Shown: in pieces, positions 9,065 through 16,916 of the stretch
How the letters are laid out: every line of letters starts with the position of its first letter
Position numbering within the stretch: the first letter of the stretch is position 1
Assembly (NCBI RefSeq): GCF_026262505.1
Contig: NC_067207.1
Coordinates: 12,740,082-12,804,081, forward strand
Length of the DNA stretch: 64,000 nucleotides
Origin: Trichomonas vaginalis G3
Lineage: Eukaryota; Parabasalia; Trichomonadida; Trichomonadidae
Direction: 5' to 3'
Translations under genes and position numbers: made by a program
Notes under the pieces: model-generated
Told to the model about the DNA's origin: nothing
What the model saw: the letters and a program-made list of their open reading frames with translations, nothing else
Database searches by the model: none

Positions 9065-10321
9065 ATGATTAAACAACAGCAACCACAACAACTTAAGGCG
9101 CAAAGCACCCAGGTCCTTCAGACCATTACATACGCCATATATGCATATAATTCAAAGACGGCAGAACAAACGCAAAGGTTGAAATATGGAGATTTGGAGA
9201 TAGTATTGAAAAATGAACATTTCGAATTCGTTTGCAAAGGTGGTGCAGTGATATCAAATATAAAAGAAATTTTATTTATGAATTCTAAAATTAAAGGTAT
9301 AACGGATGATATAACATCAATTCCACCAGAAGAACAGAGATATTACGCATTAAATGCATTTCCTAAAGTTTTGAAGATTGGAAGATTTAATTTAAATGAG
9401 GAATTCATAGAAGGTTTCCTAAACGACATAATGAAGAAAGCAGATAAGGAATATGTGGATAGTGAGTTAAATAAGAAGGCAAATTTGGTTTATGTTGATG
9501 AAAAAGATAATGAAATTAAAGAAAAGGTTGAATGGTATCATGAATGGACATTTGAGACTTTTAAAGTTAAAGCCGATACAGAATGGGTTTCAGGATGTTT
9601 AGACCTTAAAGCAGATAAGAACCATACACATAACTTCTTCTCAACTGTTGCTATAGAAAGTATTGAAGGAACGGTTGACGGAACTGATGGGGATGCATTA
9701 TATTATAATCCTCCTAACTTTCCACAAGGTTTAACATCGAATGAAAACATAACAACGATGAAAAAAATTAAATGTAAAAATGTTTATGTCATGGATGATG
9801 AAAATAAAGTTAAATTCACTGCTCAAGATTTATATGATAAGAAAGCAGACAAAACAGAGCTCCAAACATTAAAGACTGAAATTCTTCAAACATTATATCC
9901 TGTTGGTTCTATTTATACGTCAATGAACTCAACAAATCCAGAAACAGTTTTAGGTTTTGGTATGTGGAAGCAGATTGTAGATAAATTCTTATACTGTGCT
10001 AGATATTCAAAGCAAACAGGAGGTTCGAAGAAAATTAAAGAAGCAAACCTTCCACCGCACACTCATACAGGAACTACAAACACAACAGGTAATCATTCAC
10101 ATTCAATAACAAAAAGAGGTTATATAAATCTTGCAGCGGGTTCGGATAGATGGGGAATGAATAGATCTGATATCACAACTGACCCAGTAGATTCAAGCAC
10201 AGGTATTTTCTGTGGAACCGCAGGAAATCATTCACACACTTTCACAACAAATCCAACAGGCTCGGGTAAAGATTACATGCCACCATTTGTGACTGTATTC
10301 GCATGGTACCGCGTTCATTGA
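9065..10321 (+). CDS. Phage-like fibre/collar protein, 418 aa
   Basis: Domains in order: a globular N-terminal region (1-130); a coiled-coil/beta region with repeated KADKEYVDSELNKKA-type units, as in trimeric phage fibres (about 130-280); and a C-terminal tip (about 280-418). The tip begins LYPVGSIYTSMNSTNPETVLGFGMW and ends MPPFVTVFAWYRVH, with several HTHTG/HSHS stretches. This is the pattern of tail-collar/short-fibre receptor-binding tips in phages and some large algal viruses. The likely role is attachment of a virus-like particle to a host surface. It is the last of the rightward virion genes; the accessory cassette follows. The reading frame looks whole. Confidence 0.75.
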   Translation: MIKQQQPQQLKAQSTQVLQTITYAIYAYNSKTAEQTQRLKYGDLEIVLKNEHFEFVCKGGAVISNIKEILFMNSKIKGITDDITSIPPEEQRYYALNAFPKVLKIGRFNLNEEFIEGFLNDIMKKADKEYVDSELNKKANLVYVDEKDNEIKEKVEWYHEWTFETFKVKADTEWVSGCLDLKADKNHTHNFFSTVAIESIEGTVDGTDGDALYYNPPNFPQGLTSNENITTMKKIKCKNVYVMDDENKVKFTAQDLYDKKADKTELQTLKTEILQTLYPVGSIYTSMNSTNPETVLGFGMWKQIVDKFLYCARYSKQTGGSKKIKEANLPPHTHTGTTNTTGNHSHSITKRGYINLAAGSDRWGMNRSDITTDPVDSSTGIFCGTAGNHSHTFTTNPTGSGKDYMPPFVTVFAWYRVH

Positions 10322-10440
10322 ATGTGCTTGAGACTTGACCCAAAGGGTTTAGGCTTACCGAATGAACTAAATATATTTTATGTCTGTAATTAATTAGGTA
10401 ATGAAGTAATGGATGAACTGCAGAAATAATGTTTACGTTA

Positions 10441-10591
10441 ATGTTTACGTTAATGGTTTCAGGTTATTCAATAATTAATTATTTTTGAAGAACTGAAGGT
10501 GCTACCATGTTACCATGTGCTACCAGGTCATTTAACTTCTCTGAAAAAATGAGACAACATGACATTTAGACAACAACACAGGAGGAAGGCA
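10441..10591 (-). repeat. Accessory-cassette long repeat, left copy (R1)
   Basis: About 150 bp that recurs, nearly identical and inverted, at 13482-13625 and, slightly shorter, at 14421-14555; a more diverged copy is at about 13378-13475. The core contains GGTGCTACCATG-TTACCATGTGCTACC, itself a near palindrome. R1 and R4 face each other across the KilA-N gene cassette. Confidence 0.85.
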
Positions 10592-10603
10592 CTTATGGTT
10601 TCA

Positions 10604-10661
10604 TCGTAATGAGTGTAAATCAGACAAAAATATATTTTAGGTGAAGTGGTGAGATCTCACC
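10604..10661 (-). repeat. Palindrome-cored intergenic repeat, copy A
   Basis: Contains the 14-bp perfect palindrome GGTGAGATCTCACC (10648-10661) beside AAATATATTTTAGGTGAAGT and a segment around ATGAGTGTAAATCAGAC. The same block appears inverted at 13250-13312. It may act as a shared transcript end for accessory genes (inference). Confidence 0.8.
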
Positions 10662-10725
10662 TCTTTTCTCACCTCTTTTCTACCCTCTTGAATTTTCATG
10701 ACTTCTTCATCGTAATGAACGTAAA

Positions 10726-10872
10726 TGATTTGTCAAGACTTATGAAGGAGGCGTTGAAGATGTTATACCATCTAAGAACTTGAGAGAGTCGAAGCCAACA
10801 CATCTGGGACCATTAATGCGGGAGTACTGGAAAGATAAAAATATGCCAGAAAGAATAAGAAAATTCTTCTAA
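10726..10872 (+). pseudogene. Remnant of an accessory gene
   Basis: A stretch of about 48 coding-like codons ending at a stop at 10870-10872 (for example the run HLGPLMREYWKDKN), with no start or promoter motif. It lies between two palindrome-cored repeats where intact accessory genes would be expected. It is probably the tail of a lost cassette gene. No family recognised. Confidence 0.35.
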
Positions 10873-10966
10873 ACTTTTTCATTAGATGTAAATCAGACAT
10901 GAACGAGAACAGTCATGATATCATTAATGGTACCATTTATTTTTGTCATAAATTTACACCAAAAAT

Positions 10967-10996
10967 ATATTTTAGGTGAAGTGGTGAGATCTCACC
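10967..10996 (-). repeat. Palindrome-cored intergenic repeat, copy B
   Basis: AAATATATTTTAGGTGAAGTGGTGAGATCTCACC-type block with the palindrome at 10983-10996, directly upstream of the gene at 11128. Confidence 0.8.
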
Positions 10997-11127
10997 TGTT
11001 TTCTCACCCTCACCGCTTAGCGGCTCAGATTGCTTTTGCTTTCTCGTGAATTTTCATGAATTTCCTTAAGATAGAAAAAATAAAGTTAGTTTTATATATT
11101 TTTATTTTTTTATTTTGTATAAAAGAT

Positions 11128-11913
11128 ATGATTTCAACAATCGGCACAACAACAATTCAAGCCACGAACGGCGGGACTCTGTCCACAACTACAGCACCAA
11201 ACTCGCTAGTCATGAATCCTACGTCAATGTTAGTAGAGATGAAAAGCTTCATTCCTTCTTCATATACTTTTGAAACAGAAATACAAAGAATAAAGCAAGA
11301 ACTTTTAACAAGTAATTTAGACTGTAGTGCGAAAGATGAAACAAATGGAGAGGAGCTATATGAAATGCAAGATATCATAGACCATTTGCCTAAATTACCG
11401 GAAGTTCAGCAACAAAAACTAACTATTCCTGAATTCGATGAAATTGAAGTTAAAGTTACTGATTCAGTAGAAATAAAGAAGTTCATACGTAAAGTAAATT
11501 ATGAATTCCTTGGTTTTCATTGCAACCATAAAGTTATGAACAAAGATTGCGACATGGTTTATAAAAACATTTCTGACATATATAAATCTGAGGAGTTTAA
11601 GACTTACGATAACTTTGTTTCATTAGCTGCTGAATGTGTGTGGCAGATAAGAGATAAAGACAGAAGAGGCAAAGTATGGAACAAACAGATAAAACCAACA
11701 ACTTTTGAGTTAAAGAAAACCATTGACGCCTTAGTTGTTCTAGCAGGTCAAATTTCAATGTATAACGCAAAAATGAATCCACAATGTTCAAAATGTAAAG
11801 CAGCAATGAGGAAATATAACTACTCCGTCAAAGAGATAGAACGTATGAGAAACGACTATGCTGACTTAAAGAAAGAAGTAGAGAAACCAGTAGAAGTAAA
11901 ATGGACATGTTAG
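11128..11913 (+). CDS. Accessory protein, 261 aa, coiled coil
   Basis: The start is taken at 11128 (MISTIGTTT) because the cassette promoter TTTTATTTTGTATA ends only a few bases before it; an upstream in-frame ATG at 11056 lies before that motif. The protein is polar, has six to seven cysteines in its second half (including CSKCKAAM) and a C-terminal coiled coil (about residues 225-258). The CSKC pair could bind metal. No family is recognised. The last four codons overlap the next frame (11901). Confidence 0.55.
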   Translation: MISTIGTTTIQATNGGTLSTTTAPNSLVMNPTSMLVEMKSFIPSSYTFETEIQRIKQELLTSNLDCSAKDETNGEELYEMQDIIDHLPKLPEVQQQKLTIPEFDEIEVKVTDSVEIKKFIRKVNYEFLGFHCNHKVMNKDCDMVYKNISDIYKSEEFKTYDNFVSLAAECVWQIRDKDRRGKVWNKQIKPTTFELKKTIDALVVLAGQISMYNAKMNPQCSKCKAAMRKYNYSVKEIERMRNDYADLKKEVEKPVEVKWTC

Positions 11914-12092
11914 CATTTCTGAACAAAAACTATCCAACAGCTGACGATTTCCTTCTATCTGACGTCAAGAAGAAGTATAAAGAAACTTTCGGCATTGTTA
12001 AAACTTTTGACATACTGACAGAAGAAATAGAAGCTACGAAATTGTTTAGAATTTCAAATATACATCGTACAATTCATGTAAAACGCTTATAA
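11901..12092 (+). CDS. Small accessory protein, 63 aa
   Basis: Overlaps the end of the 261-aa gene by 13 bases in another frame and has no promoter motif of its own. Either translation is coupled, or this is the remaining end of a longer gene. The segment ISNIHRTIHVKRL resembles the ends of phage and viral regulatory proteins, but not strongly enough to name. A palindrome-cored repeat follows 34 bases downstream, as with other cassette genes. Confidence 0.4.
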   Translation: MDMLAFLNKNYPTADDFLLSDVKKKYKETFGIVKTFDILTEEIEATKLFRISNIHRTIHVKRL

Positions 12093-12125
12093 AATAACTG
12101 GGGTGAAAAATTAGGTGAGAAAACA

Positions 12126-12162
12126 GGTGAGATCTCACCACTTCACCTAAAATATATTTTTG
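12126..12162 (+). repeat. Palindrome-cored intergenic repeat, copy C
   Basis: GGTGAGATCTCACC at 12126-12139 followed by ACTTCACCTAAAATATATTTTT, inverted relative to copies A and B. It lies just after the 63-aa gene and before the next cassette gene. Confidence 0.8.
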
Positions 12163-12230
12163 CTGAATTCAGCAACAAAATTCATGAATTTCATTAGTTA
12201 GAAAAATAACGCTAATTTTTTCTAAGAAAA

Positions 12231-12249
12231 TTTTTTATTTTGTATGTAA
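12231..12249 (+). promoter_or_regulatory. Cassette promoter motif with start-stop mini frame
   Basis: TTTTTTATTTTGTATG (12231-12246) is followed at once by TAA, giving a start-stop frame (ATG TAA, 12244-12249) nine bases before the real ATG at 12258. The same TTTTATTTTGTATG box precedes the genes at 12945, 14333 (minus), 21549 (minus) and 27958. Confidence 0.6.
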
Positions 12250-12257
12250 AGACAGTA

Positions 12258-12869
12258 ATGACAAACATTGAGTTTGAAACAGTTAGAAAGATTGACAATG
12301 ACACCAAAGTGGTTAGAATAGGTGATTTAAACGTAAGATACTCAAAGAAATACAACAAATATTCTTTGTCAGACATTATATCTCCATCTGAAAAGAAAAC
12401 AAGCGACTGGGTTAGAAATGCTTCAACTCAGAAAATTTTGACAAGAAATCCTGAGCTTATGATATCAGTAGCATTTCATGGAACAAGAGCACATCTCATT
12501 GACAAAAGTCTTATACCAATAGTTTTGTTATGGTTAGACCCAGTTGTTGGATATAACTTCATAACATATGGTTCATTCGACTCAGAACGTTGCAGTGAAG
12601 GCTTACTTTACATCGTTCAGAAACCGAAGGACTTCAATACAAAGAGATATAAGATAGGAAGAACATATAATATAACTCAAAGATATGACAGTACAGTCAA
12701 TAGAGTCAAGGTTGTGTTCGTTAATGATATGAGAGCTGCTGAAGCAGAACTACTTGAAAAGTTTGAGAAAAGGTATGGTGCTCCCATGAAAGGTAAAGAA
12801 ACGTTTGAAGTAGATGAGATAGATAAAGCTATAAAATTATTTGACGAAGTTGCTGAAAAATACATGTAA
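12258..12869 (+). CDS. KilA-N plus T5orf172 (GIY-YIG-like) protein, 203 aa
   Basis: Two modules known from phages and large DNA viruses. The N-terminal part (about 1-110) matches the KilA-N pattern, with DWVRNASTQKIL and a hydrophobic core LIPIVLLWLDP. The C-terminal part (about 120-200) matches T5orf172/MUG113, a GIY-YIG relative: GLLYIVQK, YKIGRT-NITQRY, the acidic helix RAAEAELLEKF and the ending KGKETFEV. KilA-N binds DNA and T5orf172 is a presumed nuclease-type domain, so a DNA-binding or cutting regulator is likely. The start is 12258 because the promoter motif lies just before it. In Polintons such genes are accessory, not core. Confidence 0.75.
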   Translation: MTNIEFETVRKIDNDTKVVRIGDLNVRYSKKYNKYSLSDIISPSEKKTSDWVRNASTQKILTRNPELMISVAFHGTRAHLIDKSLIPIVLLWLDPVVGYNFITYGSFDSERCSEGLLYIVQKPKDFNTKRYKIGRTYNITQRYDSTVNRVKVVFVNDMRAAEAELLEKFEKRYGAPMKGKETFEVDEIDKAIKLFDEVAEKYM

Positions 12870-12944
12870 AGCGTTTATTTTTGGTCTTTTGTGAAAGTCA
12901 GAAAAAATAAAGTTAGTTTTAAAATTATTTTTATTTTGTATGAA

Positions 12945-13274
12945 ATGACAGATATGTCAACAACAGAGAACACAACAACTGCTATCGTTCATGAAGCCAT
13001 AAATGAAGAATACGAGTACATACAGTATAACAAACAGTTACGTCTCATTCGTTCGGTCAAAGATGACGTGTACCAAATGCAAAGTATAATGAATGCTCTT
13101 CGTTCTACAAAGCAAGCATATCATTGGTTTGAAAACCAACAGACAAAAGAAATTTTAGAAGAATTTCCTCATATGATTGCTTCCCTCGGAAAACCGAGAG
13201 AAGAGATTCCGTTTGTAAATCTTGAGGGTAGAAATGAGGTGAGAAAACTGGTGAGATCTCACCACTTCACCTAA
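12945..13274 (+). CDS. KilA-N-like accessory protein, 109 aa
   Basis: The start at 12945 follows the TTATTTTGTATGAAATG promoter box. A two-codon frame (ATG AAA TGA, 12940-12948) overlaps the start codon. Residues 30-75 (RLIRSVKDDVYQMQSIM... and YHWFENQQTKEIL) fit one half of a KilA-N domain. The last 13 codons and the stop lie within the palindrome-cored repeat, so the gene either ends naturally there or has been capped by it. Probably DNA-binding; function otherwise unknown. Confidence 0.5.
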   Translation: MTDMSTTENTTTAIVHEAINEEYEYIQYNKQLRLIRSVKDDVYQMQSIMNALRSTKQAYHWFENQQTKEILEEFPHMIASLGKPREEIPFVNLEGRNEVRKLVRSHHFT

Positions 13275-13312
13275 AATATATTTTTGTCTGATTTACACTC
13301 ATTACGATGAAA
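13250..13312 (+). repeat. Palindrome-cored intergenic repeat, copy D
   Basis: GGTGAGATCTCACC at 13250-13263, followed by the block shared with copy A in inverted orientation. After it comes a tandem pair of about 26 bp (GATGAA-TCATGACAAAACATTTAC) around 13305-13360. It supplies the stop codon of the 109-aa gene. Confidence 0.8.
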
Positions 13313-13377
13313 TCATGACAAAACATTTACGATGAAGTCATGACAAAACATTTACGATAAAATATATTTCCAGGACT

Positions 13378-13625
13378 GTTGTCAAAATGTCATGTTGTCT
13401 CATTTTTTCAGAGAAGTTAAATAACCGAGTGACACATGGTAACATGGTGACACCTTCAGTTCTTCAAAAATAATTCATAACTGCCTTCCTCCTGTGTTGT
13501 TGTCTAAATGTCATGTTGTCTCATTTTTTCAGAGAAGTTAAATGACCTGGTAGCACATGGTAACATGGTAGCACCTTCAGTTCTTCAAAAATAATTAATT
13601 ATTGAATAACCTGAAACCATTAACG
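13378..13625 (+). repeat. Accessory-cassette long repeats R2 and R3, in tandem
   Basis: Two direct copies of the long repeat. R2 (about 13378-13475) is more diverged, with GTGACACATGGTAACATGG where the others have GTAGCACATGGTAACATGG. R3 (13482-13625) is almost identical to R1 inverted. The region carries no gene. Confidence 0.85.
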
Positions 13626-13670
13626 ATAAAATATATTTTTGGTCGTTAATGACAAAAATAAATGGTTCAT

Positions 13671-14333
13671 TTACTCACAATATTTTTGTACAAAACGACC
13701 CCAAACTTTTAACTTCTTTTCTGCAGTTTCTAATGCTATCTTAGCGAGTTCATATTCTCTAAATTCTCTCTTTAAATCTTCTTGTTCCCATTGGTCTAGT
13801 TCGTATGGAGAATCTCTATAACCATAATATATCTCACGTTCATGTTCTAATTGTTTTTTGCACATTTTTCTAACTTCTTCTTCAAACAAATGTTTTGCAT
13901 TCTCTACTGTATCTTCGAGTTCTTCTTCATCTAATTTCTCATGAACTTTCTTGTCTATGGAGTCCATAATTTTTCCAACTGCTATGCAATATTTTGGAGA
14001 AGCCCACATTGCTATATAGTTTATAAGTCTTGGGTCTACATACGTTCCTCTAACCTGTTTGATTTCATCAGGAATTCCTGCATGAATTTTGTATAAAAAG
14101 CAACCGTCTGAATTCCGGCGGTTGCTATATTCTTCACAAAATGCCTTATAATACTCTTCCCAGGACTTATTTTCCAACAACTTTCTAAAGTCTTTCCTAA
14201 ACTGCTGACACATATTTGTTGCATTAATGTAACCATCCTTGTCTCTACGTAAGACTTCAATACCGTTATAAGTGCCTTTTGTGAATGTTTCACCATTATA
14301 TTTGTTAGTGAATGTTTTTGCTTCGACTGACAT
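13671..14333 (-). CDS. KilA-N domain protein, 220 aa
   Basis: A clear KilA-N domain in the N-terminal half: GYINATNMCQQFRKDFRKLL, the W-containing helix (SWEEYYKAF), a variable loop, and G-T-YVDPRLINYIAMWASPKYCIAVGKIMD. The C-terminal half (about 125-215) is a long charged coiled coil ending in KVWGRFVQKYCE. KilA-N proteins of phages, poxviruses and other large DNA viruses bind DNA and act as regulators. The start is taken at 14333; the box TTATTTTGTATG with its start-stop ATG TAA lies just upstream. Transcribed against the other cassette genes, between long repeats R3 and R4. Confidence 0.88.
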   Translation of the reverse strand: MSVEAKTFTNKYNGETFTKGTYNGIEVLRRDKDGYINATNMCQQFRKDFRKLLENKSWEEYYKAFCEEYSNRRNSDGCFLYKIHAGIPDEIKQVRGTYVDPRLINYIAMWASPKYCIAVGKIMDSIDKKVHEKLDEEELEDTVENAKHLFEEEVRKMCKKQLEHEREIYYGYRDSPYELDQWEQEDLKREFREYELAKIALETAEKKLKVWGRFVQKYCE

Positions 14334-14420
14334 TTCTGTTCTTACATACAAAATAAAAATAATAAAATAAAAATAAAGTTAGTTTTAAAATCATTTTTGG
14401 GCTGCATCAAATTTCGTACT

Positions 14421-14555
14421 TGTTGTCTAAATGTCATGTTGTCTCATTTTTTCAGAGAAGTTAAATGACCTGGTAGCACATGGTAACATGGTAGCACCTT
14501 CAGTTCTTCAAAAATAATTAATTATTGAATAACCTAAAAACCATTAACGTAAACA
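14421..14555 (+). repeat. Accessory-cassette long repeat, right copy (R4)
   Basis: Nearly identical to R3 and inverted relative to R1 (10441-10591). With R1 it brackets the accessory genes at 10.6-14.35 kb. Confidence 0.85.
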
Positions 14556-14620
14556 TTTTTTTCATAAATGTTGTCACAAACTTTAGAACGGCATAATTTA
14601 AATTTTTATTTTTATCATAA

Positions 14621-14785
14621 ATGGATACCCCACAAGCTCAAAATTTACCACGAATCATAACAAGAGAGGAAATGATAAAAATGATGCAAGAACATGTTAA
14701 AAATAACAAACCACTAAAATTGAGAAAATGCGGTTATGCAGTAATGATGGAAAGAGAGATGTTGTCAAAGAGGAATAAAAATTAA
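14621..14785 (+). CDS. Small Polinton protein, 54 aa
   Basis: A short frame preceded by TTTTTATTTTTATCATAAATG, the late-type motif of the element. It is basic and Met-rich, with one helical segment (ITREEMIKMMQEHVKNNK) and a Lys/Arg C-terminus. It converges with the gene at 14782-15093 and overlaps its end by four bases, the tight packing typical of this element. No family recognised. A small virion or DNA-binding protein is possible. Confidence 0.5.
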   Translation: MDTPQAQNLPRIITREEMIKMMQEHVKNNKPLKLRKCGYAVMMEREMLSKRNKN

Positions 14786-15093
14786 ATTTGGATAGAGTTT
14801 AAAAATTCATCTTTATTAAATTCAGCTCTTCCAATCAATTTATTTATTCTATTAAATTCTTTTATTTTTGCTTCACCCAGTTTAAGGATTGAACGGTAAG
14901 TTTCTAATTTTTCGATTATTTCCTTATCGTTTTCAGTTCCATTAGTTTTATTGTTTTCAACCCCACCGCATTGCGGCTTCTTTTTGTAATAGCATATTTT
15001 TGATTTAATTCTGTTTAGTTTCTTTTTATATTCATCGTCTGGACTCTGAATCTTAATTAAATCAGGACTCTTGGCTGCTTCGTTGTCACTCAT
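14782..15093 (-). CDS. Polinton hypothetical protein, 103 aa
   Basis: A charged helical protein, Lys/Asp/Glu-rich, with no membrane segment, encoded 20 bases downstream of the integrase gene and in the same direction. The last 50 residues are predicted to be helical (ETYRSILKLGEAKIKEFNR). No known family. It might be a small partner of the integrase by position. Confidence 0.5.
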   Translation of the reverse strand: MSDNEAAKSPDLIKIQSPDDEYKKKLNRIKSKICYYKKKPQCGGVENNKTNGTENDKEIIEKLETYRSILKLGEAKIKEFNRINKLIGRAEFNKDEFLNSIQI

Positions 15094-15113
15094 TTCTTAC
15101 GAAATAAAAAAAA

Positions 15114-16649
15114 TTAAATATTATTTAAATATAATGGGGTAATAAAATAAATTGGAATTTCTATTAATTTATTGTCAACTTCAACTAATGCATTGCCGTT
15201 AATATATCTAACAAATTCAGCTATTGTGTCAAATCTTCGTCTTCTTTTTGTCATTGATTTATCAGTTTTTCCATAATCGAGATGAATCAAAACTTTATCC
15301 CCTTGTTTAAAATTCATGAGCCCTGAATTAATTTGTTCACGTTTAACATCATTCAACCTTTCCATTTGCTTTCTAATATATTCCCATTCTTTTGAAATAT
15401 CATTTTTTATTTCCACTGGTTTCATGTTTATAGTTCTATGCCATGTATTATTATAATAATATACTAACTGTTGTATGATGGAGTCATGATTTCCATCCCA
15501 GTATATCTGACCGTTAACCCCTAACGCATCTCTAAGAGTTCTCATTACCGCATCAACTATTTTATTATGAAACGTATATGGAGAGGATGAAAAGAAAAAA
15601 TTAATTTGTGGGAAATAATGAGTCATAGTTGCCTGAAATCCTTTATCACCATCACCCCTGATATTATCTACTCTTTCATGATCTAGTAAGTATTGAATAG
15701 CTCTTCTTGTTTCCTGTTCTGTTTTCCCTTTCACTGGAATGCAATATAAATATCTAGTGTTAATGTTAATGGCAAATAAATAAGTAATGTTTCCTTTTGA
15801 ATATTCTAAATGATCGATTTCGTATGAATATGGATATGGTGCAAATGAAGGGCGACTAAATTTTTCCTTTAATGGTTGAATTTTTGGGTCAATTGGTTTA
15901 TTTAATATCTTGAAACCCTTTTTAAAATCTTTTTGTTTCTTTAATGTTTGAAATGGATATAATAAAGTGAATGATGAAGGATTAACTGAAGGAGGAGGCG
16001 GTACTGTCGTTGGAGGTTTTGGTATTGCAAGTGGTTTAATTTTATCTGCTTTGATTTTGGATGATGAAGTTTTAGTTGTTGATTTTCCTTTCATTAATTC
16101 TGGATGTATTCTATTCATTTGTTTTAAATATGCTGTATATAAAGGTTTGATATACTTTCCCGCTTCGAGTTTATGTTGAAGGATGAATTCCAAAAGTTGA
16201 TCTTCATTTAAAAGTCGGGCTGAATATGGTTTAACTAATGAATCATAAATTAAAGCTTGTGCTTCATTTATGGCCTGAAGGACCTGGGCGTTTTTCACCC
16301 TTTGTTTTTGTTCCTTTGGCTTTTGCGGCTCAGGATTATATAATTTATATAATTCATCAATATCTTCTTCTGTTAATACTTTATTTTTGAAATCTTTCAA
16401 CTGTTTAAGTTGTGATTTAGTTTTTCCCTTTGTATATTCATTATTTTTAATTTTGTCTTTAATTTTAGAAATTATTCTATCATGATATTTCAAAATTTCA
16501 TTTTTATAATATGGATAATAATATTCCATATCATCACCCGTTATATTGTTATCATATTTTTGGAGATATGCTTTTAAATCATAATAATCAAGAAAATTTT
16601 GATTAAATACTAAATCAGCAATTAAAATTTTTAAATCTACGTTATCCAT
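15114..16649 (-). CDS. Polinton integrase (rve type), 511 aa
   Basis: The N-terminal 210 residues are highly charged and helical, with a Pro-rich linker (about 205-225). The catalytic core of the retroviral-integrase fold follows at about 270-420 (YEIDHLEYSKGNITYLFA, IRGDGDKGFQ, then YYNNTWHRTINMKPVEI). A C-terminal small beta-barrel or chromo-like domain follows (FKQGDKVLIHLDYGKTDKSM). Polinton integrases join the linear element into host DNA and make the 6-bp duplication. The promoter motif TTTTATTTTTATATAAATG is present. An N-terminal part of the same gene occurs in element 2. Confidence 0.88.
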   Translation of the reverse strand: MDNVDLKILIADLVFNQNFLDYYDLKAYLQKYDNNITGDDMEYYYPYYKNEILKYHDRIISKIKDKIKNNEYTKGKTKSQLKQLKDFKNKVLTEEDIDELYKLYNPEPQKPKEQKQRVKNAQVLQAINEAQALIYDSLVKPYSARLLNEDQLLEFILQHKLEAGKYIKPLYTAYLKQMNRIHPELMKGKSTTKTSSSKIKADKIKPLAIPKPPTTVPPPPSVNPSSFTLLYPFQTLKKQKDFKKGFKILNKPIDPKIQPLKEKFSRPSFAPYPYSYEIDHLEYSKGNITYLFAININTRYLYCIPVKGKTEQETRRAIQYLLDHERVDNIRGDGDKGFQATMTHYFPQINFFFSSSPYTFHNKIVDAVMRTLRDALGVNGQIYWDGNHDSIIQQLVYYYNNTWHRTINMKPVEIKNDISKEWEYIRKQMERLNDVKREQINSGLMNFKQGDKVLIHLDYGKTDKSMTKRRRRFDTIAEFVRYINGNALVEVDNKLIEIPIYFITPLYLNNI

Positions 16650-16673
16650 TTATATAAAAATAAAATCAATGTT

Positions 16674-16886
16674 TTAAGGGTGCCCACCTCTTTGAATCAT
16701 AGTATCAAAACCATTATTTACATATTGAATCCCATCATTAACGGTTCCTTCTTCTAAAACGGTATCAAATGGTGGCGGTTGTTGTTGCTGTTGATGCTGT
16801 GATGGGATTTAAAAAATTCGTTGTAGTTGATTATTTGGAATCTGAAAGTTAAAACCATTTGGTTCCTTTTGTCTCTTCTGTGGCAT
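16674..16886 (-). pseudogene. Small Polinton gene, basic and Gln-rich, probably broken
   Basis: Between integrase and polymerase. Starts MPQKRQKEPNGFNF, then a polyglutamine/proline stretch, and ends IQRGGHP. A shortened version stands at the same place in element 2 (about 32573-32665). A basic nuclear or DNA-binding peptide is possible. About one break. Confidence 0.4.
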
Positions 16887-16916
16887 TTCATTAAAAATAA
16901 AAGTTTCAAAATTGTA

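Noticed and set aside
11056-11127. Signal-peptide-like extension of the 261-aa accessory protein
   Set aside because: The hydrophobic stretch is translated promoter DNA (the TTTTATTTTGTATA box), so the start at 11128 is preferred.
12240-12257. Upstream in-frame starts (TTG/GTG) of several frames, e.g. 12240, 21558, 27949, 54156, 14351
   Set aside because: They are non-ATG codons inside or before the promoter motif; the next ATG fits the motif spacing.
10441-14555. CRISPR-like array
   Set aside because: The repeats are long, few, partly inverted and separated by genes; there are no regular spacers and the organism is eukaryotic.
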